A DNA stretch of 64,000 nucleotides from Sambucus nigra (Eukaryota > Streptophyta > Magnoliopsida > Dipsacales > Adoxaceae). The position numbers were made by a program, and so were the translations under genes. The notes beneath the pieces are model-generated. The model saw only the letters and a list, made by a program, of their open reading frames with translations, searched no databases and was not told the origin of the DNA. The DNA is taken from NCBI GenBank assembly GCA_949130495.1, contig OX422207.1, positions 785,468,384-785,532,383 on the forward strand, written 5' to 3'. Positions within the stretch are counted from its first letter, which is position 1. The number at the start of each line of letters is the position of its first letter. Below are positions 49,440 to 61,519 of the stretch, piece by piece.

Positions 49440-50285
49440 ATTCGTTGATCCAAATCATGCACGGGGCATAACATTAGAAAGGTATTTCAGAGACCTTCAA
49501 GAGTCCTTTGGGATGCTCCTGGGTTCGAAAGTTGACTTTGGATCAAACAGGGATAAAAAAATCTCATCGGTCCTTTGGACGGGAGATCATCAGATGGAAA
49601 TGGATCCTTCATCCAAATCGTAAGTCAGAATTATGCACGGGGTGGACCATTGGAAAGGTTATGTGAGATACTTCGACATTTCAAAGAGCTTCACTCTATT
49701 CGAAGAGTTGACTTTAGTCAATTGGGGCTCGTAAATAATATTTAATTCCCTTATAAGATTCATTCATTCACGTTTGACTTGAAGAGTTAACCTTGGTGAA
49801 ATAGAGCCCGAGAGCGCCCGGTGGCCTCCGGATCAGTTTTCGAGGGAAAACAAATCGTTTATCCAAAAGAATTTATGTCATTTTGCACATGGGGTGGACT
49901 GTTGTAAAGGGTTTTCAGTGCCTATTGAAGATTCAAAGAGCTTTCACTCTGAAGATGAAGTTGACTTGGGTCAAATTGGGGCTCGGGAGCACTCGGTGGC
50001 CTCCAGATCGATTTTCGATGGTAAAATGGTTCGTTCATCCACCATTATGCCAATTCGTGCATAGGGAAGATCATTGGAAATGGGATTTAGATCCTTTCCA
50101 AGATCCAATGAGCTTTCTCTGTGATAATAGAGTTGATCGGAGTCAAACAGGGCCCACGAGTGCCCGATGGCCTCTAAATCAGTTCTTGGAGTATGACCTC
50201 GGGTTTGTAGTGAAATGGGGAGGTGCTAGGGATATAAAGGGAGACTTCGGGGGTCCTAGATTTGGTTTCTATAGACCCACTCAAT
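49440..50285. repeat. Four diverged copies of a 175-250-bp repeat
   Basis: Copies can be keyed on GCACGGGG/GCACATGGGG-type motifs at 49459, 49635, 49885 and 50057, each followed by GTGGACC-like sequence, CAAAGAGCTTTCACTC and GTTGACTTGGGTCAAATTGG; later copies carry GAGCGCCCGGTGGCCTCC. ORFs here are repeat artefacts. Confidence 0.75.
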
Positions 50286-50349
50286 AGGTGAGCTTGGAAC
50301 AACTAAAATCCATCAAATAGACACCACATGATGTTATGGGAAGGAGGCC

Positions 50350-51325
50350 AATTCTGCGGACCAAGAGAGACGAGGATGACTCATTTAGAGGGTCGAGGCT
50401 GATTTTGAGGGCTTAAGGAAATTATTATGATGGTCAAATCTATGTGGCTAGGTTGATTCTGATGACCTAGCATAGGGAGCGACCAATTATGAGGGGAGAG
50501 GTCAATTCTTAGGCCCTAAGTAGAAGTTAAGTGACCAATTTTGAGGGCTTAAGATGGGATCAACCAACTATGAGGGACGAGGTCAATTCTGAGGACCTAG
50601 ATAGAAGCGACCAATTCTATGATTCGAAGATAATTATGAGGGATTGAGTAGTGTGAGGTGACCAATTATGAGGGTCGAAGCCAGTTCTGAGGGATTTAAG
50701 TAGAGGTGACCAATTCTGAGGGTCAAAGCCAATTCTGAGGGCTTAAGTAGAGGTGACCAATTTATGATTTGAAGCCAATTCCGAGGGCTTGAATATAGTT
50801 GACCAATTCTTTGGGTCGAAGACAATTATAAGGGATTAAAGTAGAGGAAACCAATCTTGAGGGTCGAAGCTAATTCTGAGGGCTTAAGTAGAGGTGACCA
50901 ATTCTGAGGGCTTGAATAGAGGTGACCAATTTTGCAGGTCGAAGCCAATTCTTAGGTCTTGAGTAGGGGTGACCAATTCTGTGGGTTAAAGCCAATTCTG
51001 AGGGTTAAAGACAATTTTGAGGGCTTTAGTAGGGGTGATCAATTCTGAGGGCTTAAGTAGGGGTGACTAATATTGTGGCTCGAAGATAATTCTGAGGGCT
51101 TGGTTCGAAGCCAATTCTGAGGGCTTGAGTAGGGGGGAGCAATTATGTGGGTCGAAGCCAATTCTGGGGGCTTTAAGTAGAAGCAATTAATTTTGAAGTT
51201 CGAAGAAAATTATAAGGGCTGAAAGTAGGGGTGACCAATTCTGAGGGTCGAGGTCAGTTCTGAGGACCTTAAGTAAAAGTGACGAATTCTTAGGGTCAAA
51301 GCCAATTCTGAGGGCTTAAGTTCGT
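50350..51325. repeat. Imperfect 45-50-bp tandem repeat, about 20 copies
   Basis: Alternating units GGTGACCAATTCTGAGGGTC and GAAGCCAATTCTGAGGGCTT, each followed by AAGTAG-like linkers, spread over almost 1 kb with many small indels. Lies in the LTR-like region of Tat3. Confidence 0.85.
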
Positions 51326-52800
51326 AGCGTGGTGTATGGTTTTCTTGGAAAATTTTAGAGACTCTACTACGAAAAAATATTAATCTGAGGATTGGATGTA
51401 GCCCTGCTGGGGGAATTCTTCGATCTTTATTGTTCCCCTTGGAGACGTTGTTGTGCAGATATCCTATTGGAGTTCAGAATTCCTCAATGGAAGTAATTTT
51501 GGGGGAAAATATGGTATTACTTAAGTTGGGGATTTGAGGGGCTTGGAAAAATATTTTTCTTGGTGAAAAAAAGTTTTAAAATTCATGGTGTAATTTTAGG
51601 AATTCTTTTTCGAGGAATTTTTAGGATTTTCAGACATTTTTGAAATTTTTTGTACAAAATTTCAAGGAGGCCCCAACCGACAGGGTGTAGGAGGTGCCAA
51701 ACGGTTGTGGGACTGTGGTGCATCAGGTCTTGAATGGGCTAACGAGTGATCGGGTAAATTCTTCTTTCCTCTTGAGACCATTTTTCTTCGATGTCCTTTT
51801 TCAGATATTGATTTTTCACTTTAGATCTTGTAGTTAACCTTCTATCCCTTGAAGGATGGTTCTTCATGATGCGACGCTTAATGGTGAACAAGTTTTGGGT
51901 ATGTTCAGTACCTAAGAGAAAGGGTTATGGGTTAGATGAGGTGACATCTAATTTTGGTTCTTTTCCTTCAGGATTTCTTGCAGACTCATTATTGGCCGTG
52001 TGAGCTTGGCATTTGTAGGCTTGATGTGGTGGCATTGTACCTAAAAAGAGACTCAAACAAGGTAAAAAGAGATGCATACTTTGTTTGATTATCTGGATTT
52101 AGTGGCTTACTCTACATGCCCTTTAATTTCCTACTGAGTTTTTATTTTGAGAAAGAGTAGGAAAAATGTGTTTTTTGGAAAAAAAAATTGAGTATATTTG
52201 AGTAGAAGATGGATCCGGAGGCTTGGATGAAAAAGAGCTTTCCTTTTGACAGGATTTATTTTAAGATAAAGTAGGAAAATGAGGTTTTTGAAATTTTTGA
52301 GTAGAGGAAGGCCTTGAAGGCTTGGTTAGCATATAGATGAGAAGATAGAAGGCTTGATTATAAAGTTGGGCTTATTGCCTTCATTAGATTCTGCTGAATA
52401 TGGTGTGTTGAACAAATTATAATGATGTTGGTTTTGATGGAGCTGTTGCTTTGGGCCGAACTTCGAGGCTACTATTGGTGACTGGGGACCTAATGGTGGA
52501 CCTCAATTGTCTGTTATTACAACATGGATGCCATACCATTATAATCCTACGATGGTGATACTGACGGAGATCCTAAATGGTTAAGATGCCTCGAGAGAAG
52601 GCCGTTCGAACTTTTTGGAAGGCATTCCCATGATGTTGTTCGTGTGACTGTCGAAGAGGTTTTGTATCGCGATCCTTCCTGAATATCCCTTGGAAACTGT
52701 GTCAAACTTCTTTACTCGCCACTTTATCAGCTTGGGCCTGAATATCGAGAGCTAGGAGAACTGGTTTGTGGAGAACGGGGTTCGACGTTAGCGTTGGTCA
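51326..52800. other. Non-coding stretch before the Tat3 antisense ORF
   Basis: Several frames are closed every 50-150 bp. It may contain the LTR start, polypurine tract and 5' exon of the antisense gene, but none could be fixed. Confidence 0.35.
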
Positions 52801-53288
52801 GTGCCTTGGTGGAGAGAGTTGAAACCCATTCTAAAACTAGGGGAATACAAGTATGTTTGGTTAGTTAGCCTCTGGAATACTTTTTTCTACTTTCCCTCGC
52901 GACTCCTGCTTCAATTTAGATGGGAGCAGATTGTTCCACCTCGGACACTAGACTTCTTTCCTATGGAGGATTTGACAGAACGTTTACGCATGCAGTTGGG
53001 CTCTCCCTGTGGGCGAATCATCGGTCATCGGCCCATACTTCCCAATCTGTTGGAAGAGTTTTACATGTTTCTAGGGATTACATGATGTGGTTGTGGAGGA
53101 GGGCATTGGCTAATATGCTGGTCGAGGAAACCGGATATAGGTGGTTTGCCTTGTCTAACACTATGAAGGGAGGTGTTATGGTTTTCCCTTGGTTGGTCCG
53201 AGCTTACTGTTCCATGAAGCACCTTCGGTATTCCATCCATGCAGATGTAGATGATGATGGGGCTGGTTCTTCTGGGAGCTGTGAGTAA
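52801..53288 (+). pseudogene. Tat3 antisense ORF
   Basis: Two overlapping frames give one probable product: WWRELKPILKLGEYKYVWLV, then VPPRTLDFFPMEDL, GRIIGHRPILPNLLEEFY and, after a one-base shift near 53080, MMWLWRRALANMLVEETGYR and FPWLVRAYCSMKHLRY. It is opposite to Tat3 gag-pol and downstream of it, as in Tat1 and Tat2. The frame ends at a strong donor GTGAGTAAT (53281). I cannot align it convincingly to the Tat1/Tat2 N-terminal domain; no coiled-coil exon was recognised after it. Confidence 0.5.
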
Positions 53289-53836
53289 TATCCCTGCGGA
53301 GTTTTATTTGTGAAGCTTCTGTATGATGTTGTGTTTGGTTATATATTGGAAGGGTTATTTAGGAGTAGTTTGGTTTTGTTTTTTTTTTGAATTTTTTTTA
53401 GGAGAATAAGGTTAGGTTGGGGAAAATTGTTTGACTCCCTATGTCGATATTTTTAATCGTACCGATTTTTCCCGATAATGGAATAAAAGAGGATTTTAAT
53501 TATATTATTATGCCTCTTAATGAGTTTTCCATTTGAATTATCTATACCAATCGCTAAGGCATACATAATCCGTTCGTTCATGTAAATAATAAAAATTGAA
53601 CCATCATTATCGGAGATGAGAAAAGAATAGCATTTTGTGAAAAGAAGGGGGTTGTGCTGATGTGAAGCGTATGAGCTGCCTACATACCTCTGGGGTTATT
53701 AAAATGAGTAGAGTGTTTTTAAGTAAAAATATTTTTTTAGAGTATCGAATCCCACATAGTTCAGAATAGATGGAAATGAAGATTTTTTTAGAATAAAAAG
53801 GAGATGAGAAGAGTCATTGCGCACTGAGATTTTAGA
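53289..53836. other. Spacer between Tat3 antisense ORF and integrase end
   Basis: Non-coding. The segment GAGCTGCCTACATACCTC at about 53670, followed by AAT-rich sequence and CACATAGTTCA, resembles, from memory, a stretch that recurs in Ogre-type elements. Confidence 0.4.
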
Positions 53837-55185
53837 CTAAGGGTAGAACTTATTGAGACGGTGCAAGTTGAATGGATGAGCCATTTCTTCCCCATCGAGA
53901 TCGGTGAGCATAGCGGCGCCACTAGATATAATTTTCTTCATAATATAGAGGCCGTTCCAATTGGGCTTGAATTTCCCTCTGGGGTCATATACGGTCTCTA
54001 CGATCTCTTTAAGGGATAAATCCCCTTCTCGAACACCACAGTCCTTGAATCTCTTATTTATGATCATTCTATTTGATGATGGTACCCTTGTATATGATAT
54101 AGATCTTTCACTCTCCTTTCGTCTAAGATTGACAACTCGTCAAGATGGCTCTGATGACAGTCTTCCTCGTTGATTTTACTTTCAAGCATGACACGTATTG
54201 AATGAATTTCTAGCTCGACGGGTAGGATTGATTCCACGCTGTATACCAGAGAGTATGGGATATAATTAATAGATGCTAGAACTGAAGTGCGGTAGCCCCA
54301 GATGGTTTAAGGGATCCGATCGGCCCAATCTTGACAACTCTCTGTCAATTTACTAATGAATGCTTTAAGGTTCTTATTGGCGGCTTTGACTGCACTATTG
54401 GTTTGAGATCGGTAGGGAGAAGACTTGTGTCTATGAATCCCATACTCTTTGATCAATTCTTTGACTTCTACCTCGAAATGTAACCCGTTGTCTGATATTA
54501 ACTCGCGAGGAACCCTATATCGATAGATAGTATTTTTTGGATGAACTTGGCCACCGTTTTGGCATTTAATACTGCATATGACTCGACTTTAACCCACTTG
54601 GTAAAGTAATCAATGGTAACCAAGATGAATTTATGCCTGTTGGAGGCTTTAGGTGTAACTTTAACTATAATATCAAGGCCCTTATGTGGAGAACGTCTAG
54701 GGAGAAGTCATGTTGTACAAATACTGCGAAGGCAAATGCTTGAGATTGGAAAACTATTGGACTTTAAGGCACCTTCAAACATAGGCGGTGCAATCCTAAA
54801 TCATGGTAGTCTAATAGTAACCATATCGAATGATTTTCTTGGCCAGCATATGTCCATTTATGTGGGGTCTGCACTCCCCACTGTGGATTTTCTTCATCAT
54901 CTCTTCAATGTCAGCCCTTGCAATGTAGTGTAAATAGGTTCCATCGAAGTTTCTCTTGAACAGTGCTTTATCGCAGATAATGTACTAGGGAGTCAGTTTG
55001 AAGAGGGTTACTCCGTGTTTCTTGTTGGAATCTTGGGGATACCTACCATACTTGAGAAGGAACCAAATATCATAGTACCAGTAATCAGCTATATCAGGAT
55101 ATTCTTCTGTGATAAGCTCAATATGGTAGCATTGGGTAGGTTTAGTTTTCTTTTGGACTATGAAGGGGGCCATCGTTATTCCTTA
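53837..55185 (-). pseudogene. pol: Tat3 integrase
   Basis: The C-terminal tail is open at 54067-53837 (FKDCGVREGDLSLKEIVETV, KFKPNWNGLYIMKKI, HPFNLHRLNKFYP). Upstream, in broken frames, are YRVPRELISDNGL (about 54480-54520) from the catalytic core, SYRSQTNSAVKAANKNLKA, and the zinc-binding part with GTYLHYIARADIEEMMKKIH (about 54890-54950). The order matches Ogre integrase. Stops interrupt every frame, so it is recognisable only piecewise. Confidence 0.75.
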
Positions 55186-55199
55186 GGGCATGTCAATCA

Positions 55200-55860
55200 T
55201 GGAGGCTAAGGTAGCAAGGGCATTGACTAAGTTGTTATTTTCTCGGGGCAGGTAGTGGAAGGTGATATCTTAGAATTGAGAGGCCAACTCTTCTAGGATG
55301 TTATGAAAGGGTAAGAGTTTGTCGTCCTTGACTAGGGCAATTAGGAGTATCCCAATGTTATACACTTTCTTGTTGGCAGAACCGTCAAAAAACATTTGCT
55401 AACTGAGCTATTCTCGGTACAAAGGATATTTTCATTCAGGAACTCAGAAATCCAAACATCAGTTTCTTCCGTAGGGTAGTCAGCGAGGTAGTCAGAGATG
55501 GATCTTCCTTTCATGGCTTTCTGCATGACATACACGATATCAAATTCGACTAGAAGAATCAATAATCGGGCCATTCAGCTAGACATGGAAGATTTCTTAA
55601 ACAGATATTTGATAGGATCCATTCGGGACATAAGTTTGATGTAAAAAGCGAGCATATAATGCCGTAAGTTTTGGGTGACCCAAATAAGGGCGACACATGC
55701 TTTGTCCAAGGCATGTAGTTAACTTTGTACCCGGTTAACTTATGACTTGCATAATAGATGGCTCTCTTTGCGGGATTGTTCAAGGTATTAGGCTACCAAA
55801 TCCCTAAATGTGGTGTTTATTACAGTCAGGTTTAGAAGTAGGGGGCGACCAGGCTATAGT
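55200..55860 (-). pseudogene. pol: Tat3 RNase H region
   Basis: Reads RAIYYASHKLTGYKVNYMPW (55783-55559), then ARLLILLVEFDIVYVMQKAM and GRSISDYLADYPTEE (55574-55341), the connection and RNase H of a Tat-clade pol, followed by parts of a second RNase H (YLPRENNNLVNALATLAS, about 55200-55260). Stops and at least two frameshifts are present. Confidence 0.75.
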
Positions 55861-55949
55861 AGCATGAAAACTAGAGGCCTGGTTAGGTATTGCTTGATTT
55901 GGTCAAAGGCCTCCTGACAAGCTTCGTTCCAAACTTTGATTGAATCCTT

Positions 55950-56720
55950 TCAGAGGAGGTTGAAGATGAATTCACAGATAAAAGTCAACTGGATGATGAA
56001 CCGGGTGATATATTGCAATTTTCCAAGGAATCCCCGAACTTCCTTCTCCGTTCGGGGTGGTGACATTTCGAGTTTGGCTTTCAGTTTGGCAGTATCTGCT
56101 TCTATTCCTTTTTTGCTAACCATGAATCCCCAAATCTTCCCTTTAGTAACATCAAAGACACATTTCTGTGGGTTAAGTCGCATCTGGTATCGTCATAGTC
56201 ACTCGAAGAACTTTCATAGAGAGGGAACATAACCTTCCCGAGTTTTAGAGTTTATAATCATATCATCCATGTAGATCTAAACTTTTTTATCTATCAAATC
56301 ATGCAAGATAGTTATGGAACACCTCTAGTAGGTAGACCCTGTAGATTTTTTAGACCAAATGGCATAACGGGGTAACAGAATGTTCCCCAAGTAGTGATGA
56401 CTGCGGTTTTCTCTTGATGATCAGGGTGCATCTTGACTTGATTGTATCCGACAAACCCATCAACGAATGACTTAAGAGCATACTAGCCGTGTTGTCCACA
56501 ATCATGTCGATATTGGGTAGCAGGTAATTATCCTTAGGGGAATCCTTGTTCAAATCTCGACAGGCATCGCACAAGAGAACCTTTCCTCCAGATTTCGGCA
56601 TGATTACGATATTGGCTATCCATGTGGAATATTCGATCATACGAATGAAACTCACATTCAACTGTTTGACCACTTCTTCCTTAACCTTGAGCGACCATTC
56701 AGTGCGAAGCTTTTGCAGTT
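55950..56720 (-). pseudogene. pol: Tat3 reverse transcriptase
   Basis: From 56673: WIANIVIMPKSGGKVLLCDA, DLNKDSPKDNYLLPNIDMIV and, after damage, a YMDDM catalytic motif at 56259-56273, then RLNPQKCVFDVTKGKIWGFM and PPRTEKEVRGFLGKLQYITR (56183-55950). The canonical plant gypsy RT order is clear. Multiple frameshifts inactivate it. Confidence 0.82.
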
Positions 56721-57661
56721 TTTATTTGACCGGTTTGCATTCTCGGAGAGTTGGAATCTTGTGCTTAGCGATGTTAGGATCAATGTCCAGCATGTCATTG
56801 TAAGACCACACGAAGACATCCATAAATTACTTCAATAATTCTTCAAGTTGCGCGTGCTCATGCTCATCAAGGGTAGTTCCTATCCTAATCTTGCGCAGCT
56901 GGCTACTAAAACCAAAATTAATAACAACAATTTTATCTTCATCAACTTGAATGTGGATACGTTTTTTATTATTAACCTTATTAAGATCAGTTAAGAATTA
57001 TTCATTTGTAAAATCATCATCATCAAGAGTTTGATTAGAATCAAGACAATTAATGTAAGGCATAGGAAGATACTCAAAATCTTTATTTACTTCATTGCTA
57101 GGAAAAACAGAGTTGAGAAGGAAAAATAGAGTTGAGAACCTCATCAAATGAGGTCTCGATTACATTATGATCAGAATAGGGAGGAACAACAAAAGAAAAG
57201 GAAATGGGATAAACATCTAGGTTGGGTTTCATTTTAGCCGGTGGAACTGATATAGCATGCCAATTGAGGAAAGGTGCATCAACAACTTTGATTAGGCGGG
57301 ATGAATTCGTGATGTAGCGCTTGAGTGGACTATGCAGAGTATCAGCCCCAGTGTCTCCAAGTTGAATGAATCCTCTAAGTCACTTCCCTCGAAATCTTCG
57401 GTATCAACTATAGTCTTCTCAATGAGCAATTACACATGATGTTGGGAAATTTCGCCCCATAAGGATTAAAGGCTTTCTTCAGTATTATGGGTTCAATTAT
57501 TCCCCATTATCATCTTCATAGCCCCAGTCCGGGCATAGAGTGGATGTTATTGAACATTTGTATCACAATGACATTGCCAAGAGGGTTGTGTTCTGAACAA
57601 ACTCTATCTCTGAAATCCTCCCCTTCCAGGAGCGAAAGTGGTTTGACTCAAAAACCTAATA
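56721..57661 (-). pseudogene. Tat3 linker between protease and RT
   Basis: Weakly coding on the - strand with many stops; contains the DMLDIDPNIAKHKI-type segment (about 56760-56800) that precedes RT in Tat elements. The CACTA2 insertion lies at its left on the - strand reading. Confidence 0.45.
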
Positions 57662-57870
57662 CACTACACCAAAATGGCCAAATTATCACCTTTCAGTCGC
57701 CCACCCTTGTCACGGTCATTGACCGTGATAACAAACACGCGTTTTGTGTCACAATCATTAACCATGACACGTCCGTGACAAAGTATTGTCTCGGTCAATG
57801 ACCGTGACAATACTTAAAATAATTGTCACAGTCAAGGACCGTGACATGTCTGTGACAATTTACACAGCAA
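57662..57870. repeat. CACTA2 left terminal repeat and palindromes
   Basis: Four copies of the TGTCACGGTCA / TGACCGTGACA palindrome, two of them with three or four changes, follow the terminal repeat. Confidence 0.85.
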
Positions 57871-57884
57871 AAAAGCCCTACCCT

Positions 57885-58280
57885 TTCTTTTTTTTTTTCC
57901 ACCGATTTTGATTTTTCCCTCTCTTTCTCTCTCTAAGCGATTTCGAGGTCTCTCTCTCTCTCTCTCTCTCTAAGGTATGTTTTTTCCTCTCTTTCTCTTT
58001 CATTTCTATATGTGTGTGTATATATGTGTGTACATATATGTGTATATATATGTGTGGTGGTGTGTGGTGGGGGAGGGGGCAGGGGGTGGTGAGGGTGGGG
58101 TGGGCTGTGTGTGTATGTGTGTGTGTATATGCATGTGTGGTGGGTGGAAGGGGAAATGGGGTGTGGTGGTGGTGGTGTGTGTGTGTGTGTGTGTGTGTGT
58201 GCAGGTGTGTGCATGTGTGTGTGGCGGGGGGAGGGTGGTGGTGGTGGTGGGGGATGTGGCGCGCGTGTGTGTGTGTGTGG
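57885..58280. repeat. TC, GT and G-rich tracts of CACTA2
   Basis: T-run and (TC)n at 57885-57972, then (GT/TA)n and G-rich tracts to about 58280. Several long ORFs on both strands here read only Thr-His, Val-Cys or Gly-Trp repeats and are not genes. Confidence 0.9.
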
Positions 58281-59364
58281 TGGGGCAATCTTAACAATTG
58301 TATAGCTTTAATTAATAAATTGTATAGCTTTAATTGTATAGTTTTAGATGAAAGTAAATTAATAATTAGTGCCCATTTCATATGAAAGTAGGATTGCCCC
58401 TCATTTTAAATTAGTAAATTAATAATTGTATACTTTAATTGTTAGTTTGATTGATGAAATGAATTAATTGAGTAGATGAATTAGAAGGAGTACGGGATAC
58501 ACATTTGTTGTTGACATTGCTGTTGGATTATAGTGGATCGATGTTGGGTTGATTAACAGTAAAAGTGGCATTACCACTGGATTATTGTCCATATGGGGGT
58601 GGAATTTTTTAACTTTTTTTGAAAATTACTTTGTATATCGAACAATATATAATTAATAATAATTATTGGATTATTGTCCATATGGGGGTTGGCCAATGTG
58701 GGTTTTTAGGTGTATCTGGTGGGTATTGTTTAGTGGTTAATTCTAGATATTATTAATAAAGATAAGTAGGGATCTTTTGGTATGGTTGAAAATGTCTATA
58801 TTATTAATAATTATTGTGTGTGTGGTGGGGGGAAGGGGGTGGTGTGTGTGCGTGTGTGGTGGGAGAGGGGGTGGGGGTGGGGGCAGGGTGGGGGATGGGG
58901 GTGGGGCAAGGTGGGGAGCAGGGGGAAGGGGTGGGGGTGGGTGATGGGGTGGGGGTGGGGGGCTGCGTGTGTGTCTATGTGTGTGTATGTGCGTAGTGTC
59001 CCTTGTAAAAGAATTGATTGATTATTAATTTTTTTAGTAAATTAATATATGATTGCCCCTTATTGTAAATTAGTAAATTAATATATGATTAATTATGAAA
59101 GTAGGATTGCTCCTCATTGTAAATTAGTAAATTAGTAATTGTATACTTTAATTGTTAGTTTAATTGATGAAAATAATTATTGTGTGTGTTGTGGGGGGCA
59201 GGGGGGTGGTGTGTGTGCGTGTACGTGTGCGTATGTGTGGTGGGGGAGGGGGTGTATGAAAGTAAATTAATAATTAGTGCTCATTTTTATTTGTAGTAAT
59301 TGTACATATTTGCATGTCTTCTTCTAATTTTTTTTATTTGTACTAATAACATTTTTTTACAGCA
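58281..59364. repeat. AT-rich repeats with two more G-rich tracts
   Basis: Three diverged copies of a unit carrying ATTGCCCCTCATTTTAAATT-like sequence and ATTATTGTGTGTG lie at 58330-59280, two of them followed by G-rich tracts (58810-58965, 59185-59260). No coding region. Confidence 0.75.
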
Positions 59365-61000
59365 AATGTCTCCTTCAGGTATTAAGGCGAGGATGATGAT
59401 GCTGGTTATGATGATGTCGTCTGCGCTTGGTGGTAGAGGAGGCGAAGAGGGATCCTTGGCCCCTAGGCTCCCCAAATATGACAAATTTGGGATTACCATC
59501 GAGAACAAGTCGGAGCTATTAGTGAGATCCCTCGAGCTGGTAAAGACGGTCATCGGCCAGGGGTATATGAGTTGAAAGGATGTGCCATATGAGATCAAGT
59601 TAGATGTTTGGGCGGCACTACATGTAATATATTTATATTTATCTGAATATTTCAATTTCAATTTCAATTTCGATTTCAATTTCAATTTCATTTTATTATT
59701 TATATTTATATTTATTCGTAACTAACATTGTATTTGTTTGACAGGAAAAATTCAACTTGGATCCAAAGCAACGTGATTCCGTCTTAGAGTAGTTGAGGGA
59801 GCAACACAAGACGTGGAAGAAAAATATGAGGACACGGTACTTTGGGAAAACACGAGAGTCCATTATCCAAAGGTGTGAATTTGTCCCGCTGAAGCAGTCG
59901 ATCTCATTAACATAATGGCAAAAGTTCACTGACAATGAGATCGGGGAGTGACAATTGGCATCTCGCCAATCGGGGAGGGAAAATCGGGCAAAAAAGACGG
60001 ACGTGCACTGCTCCGATCGGACGTCTTACGCCGAGGTGGAGCATAGGATTATGGTAAGATTTAATTTGTCTATAACTACATAAATATATTATTCTGCATT
60101 ATTTTATTTTGCGGGGCCGATACTAATTTTACTTTATTTTATTTCAGGGGATAGGGCGTGACCCTGGGGGTAAGCCACATAGGCTCGATACTTATGTGGC
60201 TCTTCAGACGAAGAAGGGGAAGGACAGTTTACTTTTTGTTAATTACGTTATAATTTTTTTGTTTACTTATTTTACTAATCATGTGCTTTTTGTCGTTTTA
60301 GGAAAAGCTTAAGGAAGTGCATGAGTCGCAGTCTGATGCCGACAAGGCATCTTTGTCCACAGACGCACTCATCCAAGTGCTTGGCTCTGATCGCAATGGG
60401 AGGACAAGGGGTGTGAGCTCGCAGGTGGCCAAATCTAGGATCATCATATTGGAGACGAGCGACACCGGGTTAGCTCGAATGGTGGATTCACATGACGCGA
60501 AGCTGTCCAGTTTGGAGGCGACGGTCCAAGATATGTACTCATTCATGAAGCGTACATTGGGCGGAGACCGTAAAAGGAAAGGGAAGGAGAAGGTGGTGGA
60601 TGAGGAGGTTCGGGAGGATGAGGTGCAGGATGACGAGGATGTGGACCTCGCTACTTCATCACTGACACGTGCGTACTTCGATGATCCACTTCCCTATTTG
60701 GCTCCCTTCAACAGACTGTTGTCGACACTTGGTTGGCCGAACGTGTTCATATTGGATGTATTTGATGGACAACGGATAGGGCGGGGGTTGAGGGACCCGA
60801 ATATCATCCTGGGTGGAATAGTTCATATACGTGAGCTTCAAGAGATCAAGTCCAAGGTGCTCGTCACGCATGTGATACCCAGGAAGGAGAACTCCCTATT
60901 GTGGTTGCACGAACAATGCGACATAATGTATATTAGTGGGTGTGTTAATTCATATATCGTGTGGCCTACTCACCTCCTCACATTTACCCCAGACATGTAG
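59365..61000 (+). pseudogene. CACTA2 TnpA-type transposase (plant transposase, Ptta/En/Spm family)
   Basis: ATG 59365 opens a frame with a Gly/Glu-rich N-terminus and APRLPKYDKFGITIENKSEL. After likely introns (GTAATATATT to TTTGACAG near 59621-59744; GTAAGATTTA to ATTTCAG near 60053-60148; about 60228-60300) come blocks typical of the plant transposase family: FNLDPKQRDSVLE, RTRYFGKTRESI, then GIGRDPGGKPHRLDTYV, and the C-terminal exon 60301-61000 with QSDADKASLSTDALIQVLGS and a coiled coil (HDAKLSSLEATVQDMYSFMK). TnpA proteins bind subterminal repeats. Stops at about 59575 (TGA), 59790 (TAG), 59913 and 59949 break it. The last 90 residues look like a fused protease-like tail, not analysed further. 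Confidence 0.78.
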
Positions 61001-61146
61001 TGACATTATTTTTTAGTTGGTACATTTGAATTATATCGTCATGTATATTGTTTCTATTTTGAATGTATATTTGCATTATCTTTAGTTTATTTGGATATAT
61101 GATGTTTGAACAGGTACAACGTTGTTATAACAGGTACAAATATACT

Positions 61147-61516
61147 GCTGGGCAGTGGCAGTGTCCATACTGCCCAGCAAATTTTTTTTTAAATTCTACC
61201 CAGAATTGTCATGGTCATTGATCGTGACAAGTCCTTGACAAATAAGGTTATCACGGACTTGTCACGGTCATTGACCGTGACAATGTTTTTAAAAAGGGTC
61301 AAGTCTTTGTCACGGTTATTAACCGTGACTAAACTTGTCACGGTCAGGGACCGTGACACGGTCATGATAATTCTAACGAACTTGTCACGGTCAATGATCG
61401 TGACAAGTTCGTGACAAAAAAATTTGTCTCACCCCGAATTGTCACGATCATTGACCTTGACAAGTTGAACTTGTCAAGGTCAATGACCATGAAAATTCGA
61501 CAGATTTGGTGTAGTG
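61147..61516. repeat. CACTA2 right end: stem-loop, palindromes and terminal repeat
   Basis: TGCTGGGCAGT / ACTGCCCAGCA is a perfect 11-bp stem (61147-61180), followed by about seven copies of the 23-bp palindrome and TTTGGTGTAGTG. Confidence 0.88.
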
Positions 61517-61519
61517 ATA

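Larger units (their letters stand above)
57662..61516 (+). mobile_element. CACTA2: CACTA (En/Spm) transposon with a TnpA-type gene, 3.9 kb
   Basis: Same 12-bp terminal repeats CACTACACCAAA as CACTA1 and the same 3-bp duplication ATA (57659-57661, 61517-61519). Subterminal palindromes, TC, GT and G-rich tracts and the near-3' stem-loop are in the same order as in CACTA1. It contains a TnpA-type gene (59365-61000) but no Tnp2 sequence, so it is a deletion derivative or half of a two-gene system. Confidence 0.95.

Noticed and set aside
49883..50287. 134-codon ORF
   Set aside because: Spans diverged copies of a 175-250-bp repeat and shows no domain.
50350..51325. Repeats of about 47 bp as CRISPR or coding repeats
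   Set aside because: No constant repeat plus unique spacer pattern, and frames are closed often; a minisatellite of the Tat3 LTR region.
57878..58385. Several long ORFs on both strands (Thr-His, Val-Cys, Gly-Trp rich)
   Set aside because: Artefacts of (GT)n, (TC)n and G-rich tracts inside CACTA2; the same applies at 24792-25184 and 58782-59021.
60659..60871. - strand ORF opposite the CACTA2 transposase
   Set aside because: Shadow of the + strand TnpA-type exon.
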